A stretch of 64,000 bases of DNA. Source: Lichenicoccus sp963693035. GTDB lineage: Bacteria; Pseudomonadota; Alphaproteobacteria; Acetobacterales; Acetobacteraceae. Every line of letters starts with the position of its first letter. The stretch's first letter is position 1. Positions 51,420-63,171 of this stretch are shown here, one piece after another. The DNA lies in assembly GCA_963693035.2 (NCBI GenBank), contig CAXMMQ010000009.1, positions 248,001 to 312,000 on the forward strand, read 5' to 3'. The position numbers and the translations under genes are program-made. Under the pieces are notes generated by a model, which had not been told where the DNA came from, searched no databases, and worked only from the letters and a program-made list of their open reading frames with translations.

Positions 51420-54400
51420 ATGCCGGACACGGTGCGGAGCGTGAGCCGGCGCGGTCAAGCCACAGCCATCCAGCCCGTCGCAGCCACTCGCCCACGGTCC
51501 CGGCTCGGACACCGCCTGGGTCATGCGCTCGCAGTGGCGGGGCTGTTCGTTTGCGTGGTGCCGCTGCTGCTGACCTCGGCGCTGGCGCTGCGGCTGCGCA
51601 CCGGGCCGATCGATGTCAGCAGCCTGGCGCGCCGGCTGACGGCGCCGCTCGCGGAACAGGCCGGCACGCTGCACGGCCTCACGCTCGGTCGGGTCCGGCT
51701 GGCGTGGCGGGACTACGAGGTCGGGGTGCTGCTGGACGATGTCCGTCTCGATGACGGCCATGCCGACCACGTCGCACTCGCGATACGGCCCTGGCCGCTG
51801 CTGCGCCGGCATGTCGTGCTGCTGCAGGCCGAGGCGATCGGGGCCGAACTCAGGTTCCGCCGCGGACGCGACGGCGCGGTCGGCCTGCAGTCCGGCCCGT
51901 CGCCGGGAGCGAACGGCGCCTCGCCACTCGACCTCGCTGCGGTGCGCTCGCTGCTGGTGTCGCACTCGGTCGTCCTGCTGGACGACTCCGCCAGCGGCCA
52001 GGCCTGCCGACTCGACATCGCCGACTTCGCGCTCGCGCCGCTGCGCCGTCCGGCCGCGGTCGGCGCAGCGGGACGCCTCGATGCCGGGCTGTCCTGCGGC
52101 GGCGCGCTCCTGCACCTGAGCGGCGACGGCCGCGAGCTGCCCGACGGCAGCATCGCCTGGCGCATCCGGACCGACCCGGTGGTGCCCGCCGGGCTGGTGC
52201 CGCCGGCCCTGGCGCGCTCGATGCCGGCGCTGGCCGGGCTCGGCGACCTGCGGCTGCCGGTGGCAGTCACCCTCGACAGCGTCCTGACCGGCGGCTACGG
52301 CGCCTACATGATCCCGCGCGCGGTGCAGGTCACGGCGGCGCTGGGCCCCGGCACCGTCCTGCTGCCGGATCGTATGCAGACCGACACCGTGCCGGTCGCG
52401 TCCGGCCTGATCGCGCTGAACCTGGCGCTGCCGGATGACGGTTCGGTTCGGCTGCGCGCCCTGCTGGCGCCGTCGCGGCTGATGCTGGCAGGTCCGGATG
52501 CGCCGGAGTTCCTGCTGTCCGGCCAGGGCTGGATGCGCGGGCAGGCGCTCCATTTCGGCGTCGTCGCCGAGGCGCCACGGATCGCCTTTGCCGGCCTCGA
52601 TTCGTACTGGCCGTCGCTGCTGGCGCGCGGCGCGCGGCAATGGGTGGCCGCCAACATCACCGACGGCACCGCGCATGATTTCCGGCTCGATGTCGGCATG
52701 TCGTCCAGCAGCGGGCCGGACGGCCTGCGCCTCGACCGGCTGCAGGGCGGCGTGGATGCGGACGGCATGGTGCTGCACTGGCTGCGCCCGATCCCGCCGA
52801 TCCGTGCGCTCGACGGCCACCTGGTGTTCGACGGGCCAAACTCCCTGCACATCACCGTCCGTCACGGCATCCAGGAGGTCGCGGACCATGCGCCGCTCGC
52901 GGTCGGTACGTCCGCCATCCGCATCACCGGCCTCTCGGTGCCGCGGCAGGACGCCCATATCGAGGCAAGCCTGTCCGGCGGCCTTGCCGACCTGCTGGCC
53001 CTGCTGGCGCATCCGCGGCTGCGGCTGCTGTCGCAGCACAAGCTGCCGTTCAGGGATCCCGCCGGACGCATCCAGGCGAGGCTGCAGGTGGACCTGCCCC
53101 TGATCGACAAGCTCGGCGTCGATGCGATCGGGGTGCACGCGCAGGCCAGCCTGACCGGGGTGCATCTCGGCGATGTCGCGGTCGGGCGGGACCTCGACCA
53201 GGCTGCGCTGACGCTCGAGGCGAGCCAGGACGGCCTGTCCGCCCATGGCAGCGGGCTGATCGGCGGCATGAAGTCGACGCTGTCGTACAGCACCGATTTC
53301 CGCGCCGGGCCGCCGGACCAGCGCACCGAGAGCGCTCAGGTGACGTCGCACGTGACCGACGCGGCGGTGCAGCAGGAGGGGTTGGACGAGGCGCACCGGT
53401 TCACCGGCGAGGCGCTGCTCGACGTCGCCTACGAGCACCGGCGCAGCGGCGCGGCGCGGGTGGCGCTCGGGCTCGACCTGACCCAGGCCGGGCTGGACAC
53501 GCCGCTCTGGCGCAAGCAGCCGGCGACACCGGCGACAGCGTCCGGCGTGTTCGGGCTGCAGGACCAGCACCTGGTCTCGATCGACAGCCTGCATGCGAGC
53601 GGCGACGGCCTCGCCTTCGTCGGTCGCGCCGATGTGCGGGGCGGCCGTGCCAGGACGGTGGTGATCGACCGCTTCACGCTCGGGCGCAGCCAGGGCAGCG
53701 GCCGTATCGACCTGCCGTCCAAGCCGGGGCAGCCGGTCACGCCGCTGCGCCTCAGCCTGCATGGCCCGGTGCTGGACGTGCTGCCCTATCTCAGCGAGGC
53801 CGCACCCGCGCGCTCGAGCCAGGCCGCCGGCAAGAGCGCGCCCGCAAAGCCGGTGCCGGACCAGCCGTGGCAGGCCGACCTCGCCTTCCAGAAGGTGCTG
53901 TTCAGCGCGACCCGCTCGTTCAGCGGCGTGACCCTGCAGGCGCAGGCGCGTGGCAGCACGGTCTCGACGGCGCGGCTGCGCGTCGCCGGACCGACGCCGG
54001 TCGCTGTCACCCTGCAACCGGAGCGCGCGAGACGGCGGCTGCGGCTGCAGGCGGACGATACCGGCGCGCTGCTGCGGGCGCTCGGGGTGGTGGACACCAT
54101 CGAGGGCGGCGCGCTCAGTCTCGACGGCACGCTGGAGCCGGCGTCCGGCAGCACCCGGCTGAAGGCCGTCGCCACCATCGGCCAATTCACCGTGCACGAC
54201 GCGCCGCTCGCCGCCCGCATGGCGCGCGACCTGTCCGTCTACGGCTTCCTGCTCGGCGCGCCGACCAAGCAGCTCGTGGTCACCAGGTTCGAGGTGCCGT
54301 TCGTGCTGACCGGCGGCACGCTGATGCTGACCGGCGCGCACGCCTCCAACGCAGCGCTGGGCGCCACCCTGCGCGGCCCGATCCACCTGGCGCGCGAGAC

Positions 54401-54615
54401 CCTCGACCTGAAGGGCACCATCGTGCCCTCCTATCTGTTCAACGCGCTTCCCGGTAAGCTGCCAGGGATTGGCGCGGTGTTCAGCCCCGAGAAAGGCGGT
54501 CGGCCTGCTGGCGGCCACGCTGACCATCAAGGGGTCGATCGCGCACCCGCAACTCCGGGTCAACCCGCTGGCGCTGCTGGCGCCCGGCATCCTGCGCCGG
54601 CTGCTGTTCGACTGA
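51420..54615 (+). pseudogene. AsmA/YhdP-like large envelope protein with a 3' frameshift
   Basis: Roughly 1060-residue protein of the AsmA/DUF3971 type: an N-terminal basic segment and one membrane helix (VAGLFVCVVPLLLTSALAL), then a long repetitive beta-rich periplasmic region. Such proteins are thought to move lipids to the outer membrane. The C-terminal signature is NALPGKLPGIGAVFSPEKGG, after which the frame is lost. Dropping one base at about 54500-54501 restores GGLLAATLTIKGSIAHPQLRV to LLFD and a stop at 54613-54615, the normal ending. It diverges from glnE with 29 bp between the two starts. Disrupted gene or sequence error; the loss is only about 40 residues. Confidence 0.8.
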
Positions 54616-54705
54616 TACCGGAACCCCGAGCGCCTGCCGGTGCTACTGCCGGGGGGCATGACGCGGGCCTTCCCTCCCGTTCTGAATCTACCAGGAGACG
54701 CCTTC

Positions 54706-56832
<2,127 letters not shown>

Positions 56833-56955
56833 TCCGCGTGATGCCCTCCAGCTCGAGCCCTGAGTAGTTTCCGCCGCTTGCCGACTGCCGCCGGATCCTG
56901 CCCGATGCGCCGCCTCCGGCATGTCGGCGGCCGGACGCAGCGAAGGGAACCGAAT

Positions 56956-57168
56956 TTGGATCAACTCGATCTGGCCGAAGCCTTGCGGGAGATCTCCGAG
57001 ATCGAGGCGCGCATGACGTCCCTGTCGCTCGGCGTGGAGCGGCTGGAGAATGTCGACTGGTCGAGATGCTCGCGCAGGCTCTGCGACCTGACCGCGAGCC
57101 TGCGACGCAAGATCAGGTATCGGCTCACCGACGAACCAGGCCTGCAGTCCGAGCGGCGGGTCTATTAG
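56956..57168 (+). CDS. small hypothetical protein
   Basis: 70-residue product from TTG 56956 with AAGGGAA 7 bp upstream: DQLDLAEALREISEIEARMTSLSLGVERLE, probably a coiled coil (about 2-35), then a basic tail. The open frame begins 78 bases earlier. No family recognised; coding status is moderately likely because the helix pattern is regular. Confidence 0.4.
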   Translation: MDQLDLAEALREISEIEARMTSLSLGVERLENVDWSRCSRRLCDLTASLRRKIRYRLTDEPGLQSERRVY

Positions 57169-57192
57169 CGCCGGCCGCCCGCAGCCTCGGGT

Positions 57193-57690
57193 CTACTTCA
57201 CCCAGAGCTTGCGGCTGCGGTGCCAGTCATCGATCGACTGCTCGGGATAGAGGTCGAAGCAGAGGTCATCGGCGCCGATCTCGGGCACCACCCAGCCGGG
57301 CTTGTATTTCAGCATCAGGTGCACGGACGCCGGCGGCACCGGAAGCTCGCTGTCGATGGCCGATGCGAACGGATGGACCAGGTCCGGCCATTCCGGCGAG
57401 AACAGCCACAGCGCCGTGGCGCAGAGCGAGCAATGGTTGCGCTCCGCGGTGGAGCGCTCGCACGCACCGTCCTCCCGCACGATCTCGGCATGGAACACCC
57501 TGATCGCGTTAAGCGGGTCCTCGACCTGCATGCCCTTGGTCAGCGCGCCCAGGTTGATCGCATACCCGCCACCTCCCGCGGTTTTGCAGCAGATCGTGCA
57601 GTAGCAGCGCTGATACGGCTGCGGCGTGTGGCTGCGCATGCTGAAATTCACCGCACCACAGCGGCAGGAGCCTTTCAAGGTCTGCGGCAT
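57193..57690 (-). CDS. GFA family (glutathione-dependent formaldehyde-activating-like) protein
   Basis: 165-residue zinc-binding protein of the GFA/CENP-V family: GSCRCGAVNFSM and CYCTICCKTAGGGGYAIN provide the first cysteine cluster, and NHCSLCATALWLF the second. Family members include proteins that bind glutathione adducts, but most have unknown substrates. ATG 57690 is the only reasonable start. Confidence 0.85.
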   Translation of the reverse strand: MPQTLKGSCRCGAVNFSMRSHTPQPYQRCYCTICCKTAGGGGYAINLGALTKGMQVEDPLNAIRVFHAEIVREDGACERSTAERNHCSLCATALWLFSPEWPDLVHPFASAIDSELPVPPASVHLMLKYKPGWVVPEIGADDLCFDLYPEQSIDDWHRSRKLWVK

Positions 57691-57718
57691 GCTGCCTCCA
57701 AAAGACTGTTGGGAAACG

Positions 57719-57805
57719 CCCGATGCTGGCTGAGAGCGGCCCTTCAGGCCGCGCCCGGCGCAGCTTTCCGGGCACCGGAGCGTAGGAAAGACGTGTCGGA
57801 TCGCC
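57719..57805 (-). repeat. intergenic repeat family, copy 3
   Basis: Read leftward it gives CTGGCGATCCGACACGT, CTTTCCTACGCTCCGGTGCCC, GGAAAGCTGCGCCGGGCGCG, then GGGCCGCTCTCAGCCAGCAT. These blocks match the copies at 43747 and 33985. It lies between the GFA gene and the FYDLN-domain gene, both on the minus strand. Confidence 0.65.
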
Positions 57806-57825
57806 AGCAGCAGACCAGCAGCCTT

Positions 57826-58161
57826 TCAGGTTTCGTGTTCGTCTCGGTCGGTTTCAACCTCGATATCGCTGCCGATCGTGTCGGCATCGTCATCCAGGTC
57901 GGCAGTGTCCTCGATCACGTCGTCGTCCTCGGTCTCCTCGTCGGGGGTCTCCGCCTCGGCATCGGCCTCGTCGAGCTCGGGCGCCGCCTTCTTCGGGCGC
58001 CGGTCCTCGGCAACGTTGCCGGCGGCGCGGCGCGGGCGCGGCTGGTCGAGCGGCTGCTCGGTGCCGCATTTCGGGCAGACGGCCGGCACCTTGGTCAAAT
58101 CGTAGAATCGCGCGCTGCAGGAGACGCAGACGCGCTTCATGCCGAGTTCTGGCTTGGCCAT
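57826..58161 (-). CDS. FYDLN-acid domain protein (TIGR02300-type)
   Basis: 111-residue alphaproteobacterial protein: a small zinc-ribbon-like N-terminus (RVCVSCSARFYDLTKVPAVCPKCG, two CxxC pairs) with the FYDL-K signature, then a very acidic, disordered C-terminal half (EADAEAETPDEETEDDDV...). Function unknown; the family commonly sits beside cmk/aroA/rpsA, as here. ATG 58161 is preferred over the start at 58263, which would add an unrelated leader. Confidence 0.88.
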   Translation of the reverse strand: MAKPELGMKRVCVSCSARFYDLTKVPAVCPKCGTEQPLDQPRPRRAAGNVAEDRRPKKAAPELDEADAEAETPDEETEDDDVIEDTADLDDDADTIGSDIEVETDRDEHET

Positions 58162-58298
58162 CAGTGACCCTGTTTTTGTGGTGGATTTCAGCGCAGGGCG
58201 CGCCCCATGCCACCCCCGCGCCCGGCTGTCAAACATCCGCCGCCGGGTAGCAGGCCCGTGCATTGACTAGTCGGCATCCAGCAAGCACAGGAACCGCC

Positions 58299-58988
58299 AT
58301 GCAAGGCTCCGCTTCCGCCGACGGCTCAGAACTCCCCCCGACACGGCTGGTGATCGCCGTGGATGGTCCGGCCGCCGCCGGCAAGGGAACGCTCGCCGCA
58401 TCGCTGGCGGCGACCCTCAGACTGCCCTATCTCGATACCGGCCTGCTGTACCGGGCGGTCGCCAGGCGGATGCTTGATGCCGGGCTCGACCCCGGGGCCG
58501 ATGCCGCCGCCGCCGCCGCCACCCTCACTGCCGCCGACCTCGAGCGCCGCGACCTGCGCACGCCCGAGGTCGATCGCGGCGCCAGCCGCGTCGCTTCGCA
58601 GCCTGCGGTGCGCACGGCGCTGCTGGCCTTCCAGCGCGAGTTTGGTCACGCGAATGGCGCGGTGCTGGACGGGCGCGACATCGGCACCGTGATCTTTCCG
58701 GACGCGCCGGTTAAGCTGTTCGTCACGGCCTCGGTGCCCCGGCGTGCCGAGCGTCGCTGGCTGCAGACCGGCGGCGATCCGGCCTTGCCGGCGCCTCAGC
58801 GTGCGGAGGCGCTGGCCCGGGTCGAGGCGGAGCTGGTGGCGCGCGACGCCGCCGACGCCGCCCGCGCCGCGGCGCCGCTGCGGCCGGCGGACGACGCCAT
58901 CCACATCGACACCGACGCTCTCGATGCCGGGGCGGTGCTGGCGCGGGCGCTGGAGATCGTTCGGCAGCGAATTCCGACCACCGCCTGA
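58299..58988 (+). CDS. cmk: Cmk, cytidylate kinase
   Basis: 229-residue CMP/dCMP kinase: P-loop AVDGPAAAGKGTLAASLA, LPYLDTGLLYRAVA, DGRDIGTVIFPDAPVKLFVTAS and the lid arginines RRAERRW are standard. An N-terminal stretch of about 18 residues precedes the fold. ATG 58299 is chosen; the frame opens at TTG 58263. It lies upstream of rpsA, the usual cmk-rpsA pair. Confidence 0.95.
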   Translation: MQGSASADGSELPPTRLVIAVDGPAAAGKGTLAASLAATLRLPYLDTGLLYRAVARRMLDAGLDPGADAAAAAATLTAADLERRDLRTPEVDRGASRVASQPAVRTALLAFQREFGHANGAVLDGRDIGTVIFPDAPVKLFVTASVPRRAERRWLQTGGDPALPAPQRAEALARVEAELVARDAADAARAAAPLRPADDAIHIDTDALDAGAVLARALEIVRQRIPTTA

Positions 58989-58999
58989 GCGCCAACATC

Positions 59000-59028
59000 T
59001 TGACAATGGCGAGAGAACAGTGTTTCTC
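59000..59028 (+). promoter_or_regulatory. candidate rpsA promoter
   Basis: TTGACA (59000-59005) in the 178-bp gap between cmk and rpsA, followed after 17 bases by TTTCTC, a weak -10. The remaining leader of about 140 bases could hold autoregulatory structure, as in other rpsA leaders, but I see no specific motif. Confidence 0.3.
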
Positions 59029-59166
59029 CGCCGCAAACAGGCCTCCAGCGCGCCGGGCATGGGTCCGGGCCGGCGACGAGCGCACGCCGTGCTGCCATCA
59101 GGGCAGGGCGCATGACCGTCAGCCGGCTTCCCTCGCCGGCACTCGACACAGGAACACCATAGACAC

Positions 59167-60888
59167 ATGGCATCAGCCGCCCTTGCACGCGTCCCCGATG
59201 ATCATTTCGGTGGCGAGGATTTTGCGACCCTTCTCGACGAGACGCTGGGCCGCGACACCGGGTTCGACGGCTCGGTCGTCACCGGCCGCGTCATCCGCCT
59301 CACCGAGGAATTCGCCATCGTCGATGTCGGCCTCAAGAGCGAGGGCCGTGTCGCGCTGAAGGAGTTCGGCGTTCCCGGCGCCCCGACCGACGTGAAGCCC
59401 GGCGACGTCATCGAGCTCTATGTCGAGCGCTACGAGGACCGCGACGGCTCCATCGTGCTGTCGCGCGAAAAGGCCCGCCGCGAGGAGGCCTGGACCAATC
59501 TCGAGCGCGCCTTCGAGGGCAACCAGCGCGTCAACGGCACCATCTACGGCCGGGTCAAGGGCGGCTTCACCGTCGATCTCGGCGGCGCCATGGCGTTCCT
59601 GCCGGGCAGCCAGGTCGATATCCGGCCGGTGCGCGACGTCGGCCCCCTGATGGGCACCCCGCAGCCGTTCCAGATCCTCAAGATGGACCGCGCCCGCGGC
59701 AACATCGTGGTCTCGCGCCGTGCGGTGTTGGAGGAGACCCGCGCCGAGCAGCGCAGCGAGCTGATCCAGGGCCTCAAGGAGGGCATGATCCTCGACGGCG
59801 TGGTGAAGAACATCACCGACTATGGCGCCTTCGTGGACCTCGGCGGCGTCGACGGCCTGCTGCACGTCACCGACATCGCCTGGAAGCGCATCAACCACCC
59901 GTCCGAGGCGCTGCAGATCGGCCAGCAGGTCCGCGTGCAGGTGATCCGCTTCAACCCGGACACGCAGCGCATCAGCCTGGGCATGAAGCAGCTCGAGGCC
60001 GATCCCTGGGAAGGTGTGGCGATCAAGTATCCGCCCGGCGCCCGCTACAGCGGACGCGTCACCAACATCACCGACTACGGCGCCTTCGTGGAACTGGAGC
60101 CCGGCGTCGAGGGCCTGGTGCACGTCAGCGAGATGTCGTGGACCAAGAAGAACGTCCATCCGGGCAAGATCGTTGCGACCTCGCAGGAAGTCGACGTCAT
60201 GGTGCTCGACGTGGACAGCTCCAAGCGCCGCATCTCGCTCGGCCTCAAGCAGGTCCAGCGCAATCCGTGGGAGCAGTTCGCCGAGGACCACCGCGTTGGC
60301 TCGACCGTCGAGGGCGAGATACGCAACATCACCGAGTTCGGCCTGTTCATCGGCCTGTCCGCCGACATCGACGGCATGGTGCACATGTCCGACCTGTCCT
60401 GGGAGGAGGCCGGCGAGGCGGCGATGGCCGGCTTCGAGAAGGGCCAGGTGGTGCAGGCCCGCGTGCTCGACGTCGATGTCGAAAAGGAGCGCATCTCGCT
60501 CGGCATCAAGCAGCTGCAGGACGATCCCGCCGCCGACACGCTGTCGCGCGTCAACAAGGGTGCGGTGGTGACGTGCATCGTGACCGCGGTGCAGGCGAAC
60601 GGCATCGAGGTGAAGGTCGACGAGGTGCTGAGCGGCTTCATCCGTCGCGCCGAGCTGGCCCGCGACAAGGCCGAGCAGCGTCCGGAGCGCTTCGCCGTCG
60701 GCGAGCGCGTCGACGCCAAGGTGATCTCGGTCGACCGTGCGTCCCGCAAGCTCTCGCTGACCATCAAGGGTCGCGAGGTCGAGGAGGACAAGGCGGCGAT
60801 CAACGAGTACGGCTCGTCCGACAGCGGCGCGTCGCTCGGCGACATCCTGGGAGCGGCGATCCGCAGGCGGAACCAGACCACGGACTGA
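59167..60888 (+). CDS. rpsA: RpsA, 30S ribosomal protein S1
   Basis: 573-residue S1 protein that binds mRNA and helps start translation. Six S1 (OB-fold) repeats are visible, starting near residues 35, 120, 205, 290, 377 and 465, with repeated ITDYGAFVDLGGVDGLLHVTD-type sequence. The C-terminus DILGAAIRRRN is typical of alphaproteobacteria. ATG 59167 begins MASAALARVPDDHFGGEDF. A strong terminator follows. Confidence 0.97.
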   Translation: MASAALARVPDDHFGGEDFATLLDETLGRDTGFDGSVVTGRVIRLTEEFAIVDVGLKSEGRVALKEFGVPGAPTDVKPGDVIELYVERYEDRDGSIVLSREKARREEAWTNLERAFEGNQRVNGTIYGRVKGGFTVDLGGAMAFLPGSQVDIRPVRDVGPLMGTPQPFQILKMDRARGNIVVSRRAVLEETRAEQRSELIQGLKEGMILDGVVKNITDYGAFVDLGGVDGLLHVTDIAWKRINHPSEALQIGQQVRVQVIRFNPDTQRISLGMKQLEADPWEGVAIKYPPGARYSGRVTNITDYGAFVELEPGVEGLVHVSEMSWTKKNVHPGKIVATSQEVDVMVLDVDSSKRRISLGLKQVQRNPWEQFAEDHRVGSTVEGEIRNITEFGLFIGLSADIDGMVHMSDLSWEEAGEAAMAGFEKGQVVQARVLDVDVEKERISLGIKQLQDDPAADTLSRVNKGAVVTCIVTAVQANGIEVKVDEVLSGFIRRAELARDKAEQRPERFAVGERVDAKVISVDRASRKLSLTIKGREVEEDKAAINEYGSSDSGASLGDILGAAIRRRNQTTD

Positions 60889-60914
60889 TCCGGAGCCAAC
60901 GGCTTCAGGTCCTG

Positions 60915-60945
60915 GGGCGGCGCCAGCGATGGCGCCGCCCTTTCT
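60915..60945 (+). terminator. intrinsic terminator after rpsA
   Basis: Perfect 11-bp stem GGGCGGCGCCA-GCGA-TGGCGCCGCCC followed by TTTCT. It starts 27 bp after the rpsA stop. This is the most convincing intrinsic terminator in the window. Confidence 0.8.
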
Positions 60946-60983
60946 GCATTGACGGCAACCCCAAGGCAGGCGACAGGCAGGCC

Positions 60984-61499
60984 ATGAACGTCGCCGATGC
61001 CGTCATGAAGGCCGATGTCTGGCTGCTGGACCGGGTGTTCCAGCCGTTCGCTGACCGGCTCGGCGAGAAGCCGACAGCGTTCGATATCGGCATGAGCATG
61101 CAACTCGGCGCCATCGTGCTGGATGCGGCAGCGGTGGTCGCGATCTTCATGGTCGGCGGGCTGAGCATCGACAGCGCGCTCTGGAACGGCCTGACTTGGG
61201 CGCTGGGGTTCGCGTTCTACCTGTCGATCAACCGCATGCGGCCGCTGATGCGGCCCGGCCACGCCAACCCGCTGCGCATGATGCTGCAGGGCTTCAGGCC
61301 GCTTTCGATCCCGTTCATGCTGTACAGCCTGTATCAAACGGTCAGTGCACGGCCGCCCTTTGTGCTGGCGATGGGCTTCAACGGGCTGGCCAACCTGGTG
61401 TTCGTGGTCGGGATCTATCTGGTCTCGTGCCAACCCAAGCCGCCGCGCCAGCGCCAGACGGTCTGGTCAGGCCGGCGGCAGGAGCAGGGTGCACCGTAG
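60984..61499 (+). CDS. hypothetical multi-pass membrane protein
   Basis: 171-residue protein with about four hydrophobic segments (40-60, 67-85, 108-125 and 128-148), an N-terminal amphipathic region (MNVADAVMKADVWLLDRVFQPFADRLG) and a basic tail (KPPRQRQTVWSGRRQ). No family recognised. ATG 60984 follows the rpsA terminator; GGCAGG upstream is a weak ribosome binding site. Confidence 0.65.
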   Translation: MNVADAVMKADVWLLDRVFQPFADRLGEKPTAFDIGMSMQLGAIVLDAAAVVAIFMVGGLSIDSALWNGLTWALGFAFYLSINRMRPLMRPGHANPLRMMLQGFRPLSIPFMLYSLYQTVSARPPFVLAMGFNGLANLVFVVGIYLVSCQPKPPRQRQTVWSGRRQEQGAP

Positions 61500-61618
61500 C
61501 CAAGATCCCGCTCTGCCGGGTGGCTTTGGGAAAAGATCCGCGCCTTTCCACTGACCGGCGACAGCGATCAAAAAGGCAACGACAGACTCAGATCAGTCTG
61601 ATACGATACGATATCGCA

Positions 61619-61990
61619 ATGGATATGATCCTGATGGTGCTCAAGAGTGCGTTGATACTTGCCTGCACCTTGCTCGTGAGTGGGTGCGCAGGCACCAAAT
61701 GGGAGAAGGCAGGCGCGAGCCCGGATGAATTCGAAGCGACAAAAGCGTCTTGTCTTTCGCGAGGCTACGCCCGTGTTCCACCGATGATGGTTCCGATCCA
61801 GGTCGGTGGTGGCTACACAACTCCCGTCACGACGAACTGCTATGGGAGCGGTTACGGTGCTAGCTGCACTTCCTCAGGTGGACAGTATATCCAGCCTGTC
61901 ATCATCCCGGTCGATGAGAACTCCCGAGCACGAGCCCAGGATGTGCGGTCCTGCTTCTTCGAGAACGGCTGGACGCCCGTTAAGACCTGA
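61619..61990 (+). CDS. small lipoprotein, unknown function
   Basis: 123-residue protein with a lipoprotein signal peptide (MDMILMVLKSALILACTLLVSGC; lipobox LVSGC) and a mature part with four further cysteines (KASCLSRG, TTNCYGSG, GASCTSSGG, RSCFFENGW) likely to form two disulphides. SCFFENGW-type endings occur in small phage- or island-associated lipoproteins. The gene and its upstream 119 bp are visibly less GC-rich than the surroundings, suggesting recent acquisition. Confidence 0.75.
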   Translation: MDMILMVLKSALILACTLLVSGCAGTKWEKAGASPDEFEATKASCLSRGYARVPPMMVPIQVGGGYTTPVTTNCYGSGYGASCTSSGGQYIQPVIIPVDENSRARAQDVRSCFFENGWTPVKT

Positions 61991-62057
61991 CGCAGATCAA
62001 GTCTGCGGGATAAGGCGCGGGAGAGCATTCCTAATGGGGCGGAGCCCGCCATCCAAG

Positions 62058-62222
62058 TCAGAAGTCGATGCAACGACCCTTGACGGTCCAGTCGCCGTAG
62101 CGGGTCGGATCCTTTTCCTTCGGGCCGCCGACCTCTCTCGGCGGCGCCGATGCTGGACGGGCGGGGCTGCCTGCCTCGTCGTGCGGGTCGGGAACGGCGC
62201 TCTCGTTGGTGCTGTCGGACAT
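62058..62222 (-). CDS. DUF1674/SdhAF4-like succinate dehydrogenase assembly factor
   Basis: 54-residue protein ending in the DUF1674 signature PREVGGPKEKDPTRYGDWTVKGRCIDF (consensus EIGG-GPEPTRYGDWE-GI-DF). Homologues bind the flavinylated SdhA subunit. ATG 62222 (MSDSTNES) is preferred over the longer frame to 62294. No sdh gene is in the window. Confidence 0.85.
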   Translation of the reverse strand: MSDSTNESAVPDPHDEAGSPARPASAPPREVGGPKEKDPTRYGDWTVKGRCIDF

Positions 62223-62262
62223 GGCGTTCAGGTGGGGGCGTGGGCCGCGTCCGCCAAGGCGG

Positions 62263-63088
62263 TCACAGCGCCGGCCTGCAGTTCCACCCGCCATCCCGGC
62301 ATCGTTTCCACAATGACGGCGTCGGCGCCGGCATGGGCGATGCGGGCCGGACCGCCGGCACCCAGATCACCGCGGTATCGTCGTCCTCTGCCGAGTGGCC
62401 GCGCTCATGCGCGTCGCAGGCGACCCTGGCCGCGAACCAGCGGGTGAAGCCGGGGGCGGCGTCCAGTACGTCCCAGCAGACCGGGTTCTCGTAGACGAAG
62501 AAGATCTCCCGCTCCGCTGATGCCATAGCGGCGAGGCGGCCGATGATCTGGCTGACCGGGCGCGCGGGAAGGCTTGATAGCTGAAGACCACCAGGTCGCC
62601 GGGCGGCAGCGCGACCTCGCCGGTATCCCTGAGCATCACCTGCAGTCTGGTGCGCCCCCGGATGCGCGTGGCCGACGATGGCGGCATTGCAGGTCGCGAC
62701 CGCCACCAGGCCGGCGGCAAGCTCGATCCCGAGGATGGCGCGGAAGGATTGTTCGTCGCCACGATCATCGTCCGGCCTTTGCCGCAGCCGAGGTCGAGAA
62801 AGCCGAAGCGGCCGGATCGGGCAGCCTGTCCAAAGCTGCGCGCACGCAGGCGGGCTGGCATCCGGCATACGGGGCTGCCGCGCTCGGCCTCCGCGAGGTG
62901 CGGCTGCAGCAGCCATTGCGGCAGGAAGCCGCCGGTGTCGGTGTCCAACGCGCGGTCGAACGGTGCGTCGCCGACCAGGGCTGGTCGGGGAACAGCCGCG
63001 CGAAGGCGGCGAAGGCCGGCCGCTGCAGGTCCGGGACCCGGGCGGCACGCGTGATCGCGAACCGCATCACGCGCTCGAGTTGTCTCAT
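62263..63088 (-). pseudogene. SAM-dependent methyltransferase-like pseudogene with several frameshifts
   Basis: Pieces of one protein lie in different frames of the same strand, in order: MRQLERVMRF...FARLFPDQPW; VGDAPFDRALDTDTGGF...RFGFLDLGCGKGRTMIVATN (SAM motif); FRAILGIELAAGLVAVATCNAAIVGH; DTGEVALPPGDLVVFSYQAFP; and SQIIGRLAAM...FFVYENPVCWDVLDAAPGFTRWF. At least four single-base shifts are needed (near 62980, 62755, 62640 and 62565). The intact protein would have been about 270 residues. Decayed gene, unless this stretch has many sequencing indels. Confidence 0.75.
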
Positions 63089-63171
63089 CGTTGATCCCGG
63101 CACCGGATGGCGAAGGCCAAGACAATTCCTCTGTCGAAACGGACTTGCAACCGTGTGGCGGATGGCCGTGG

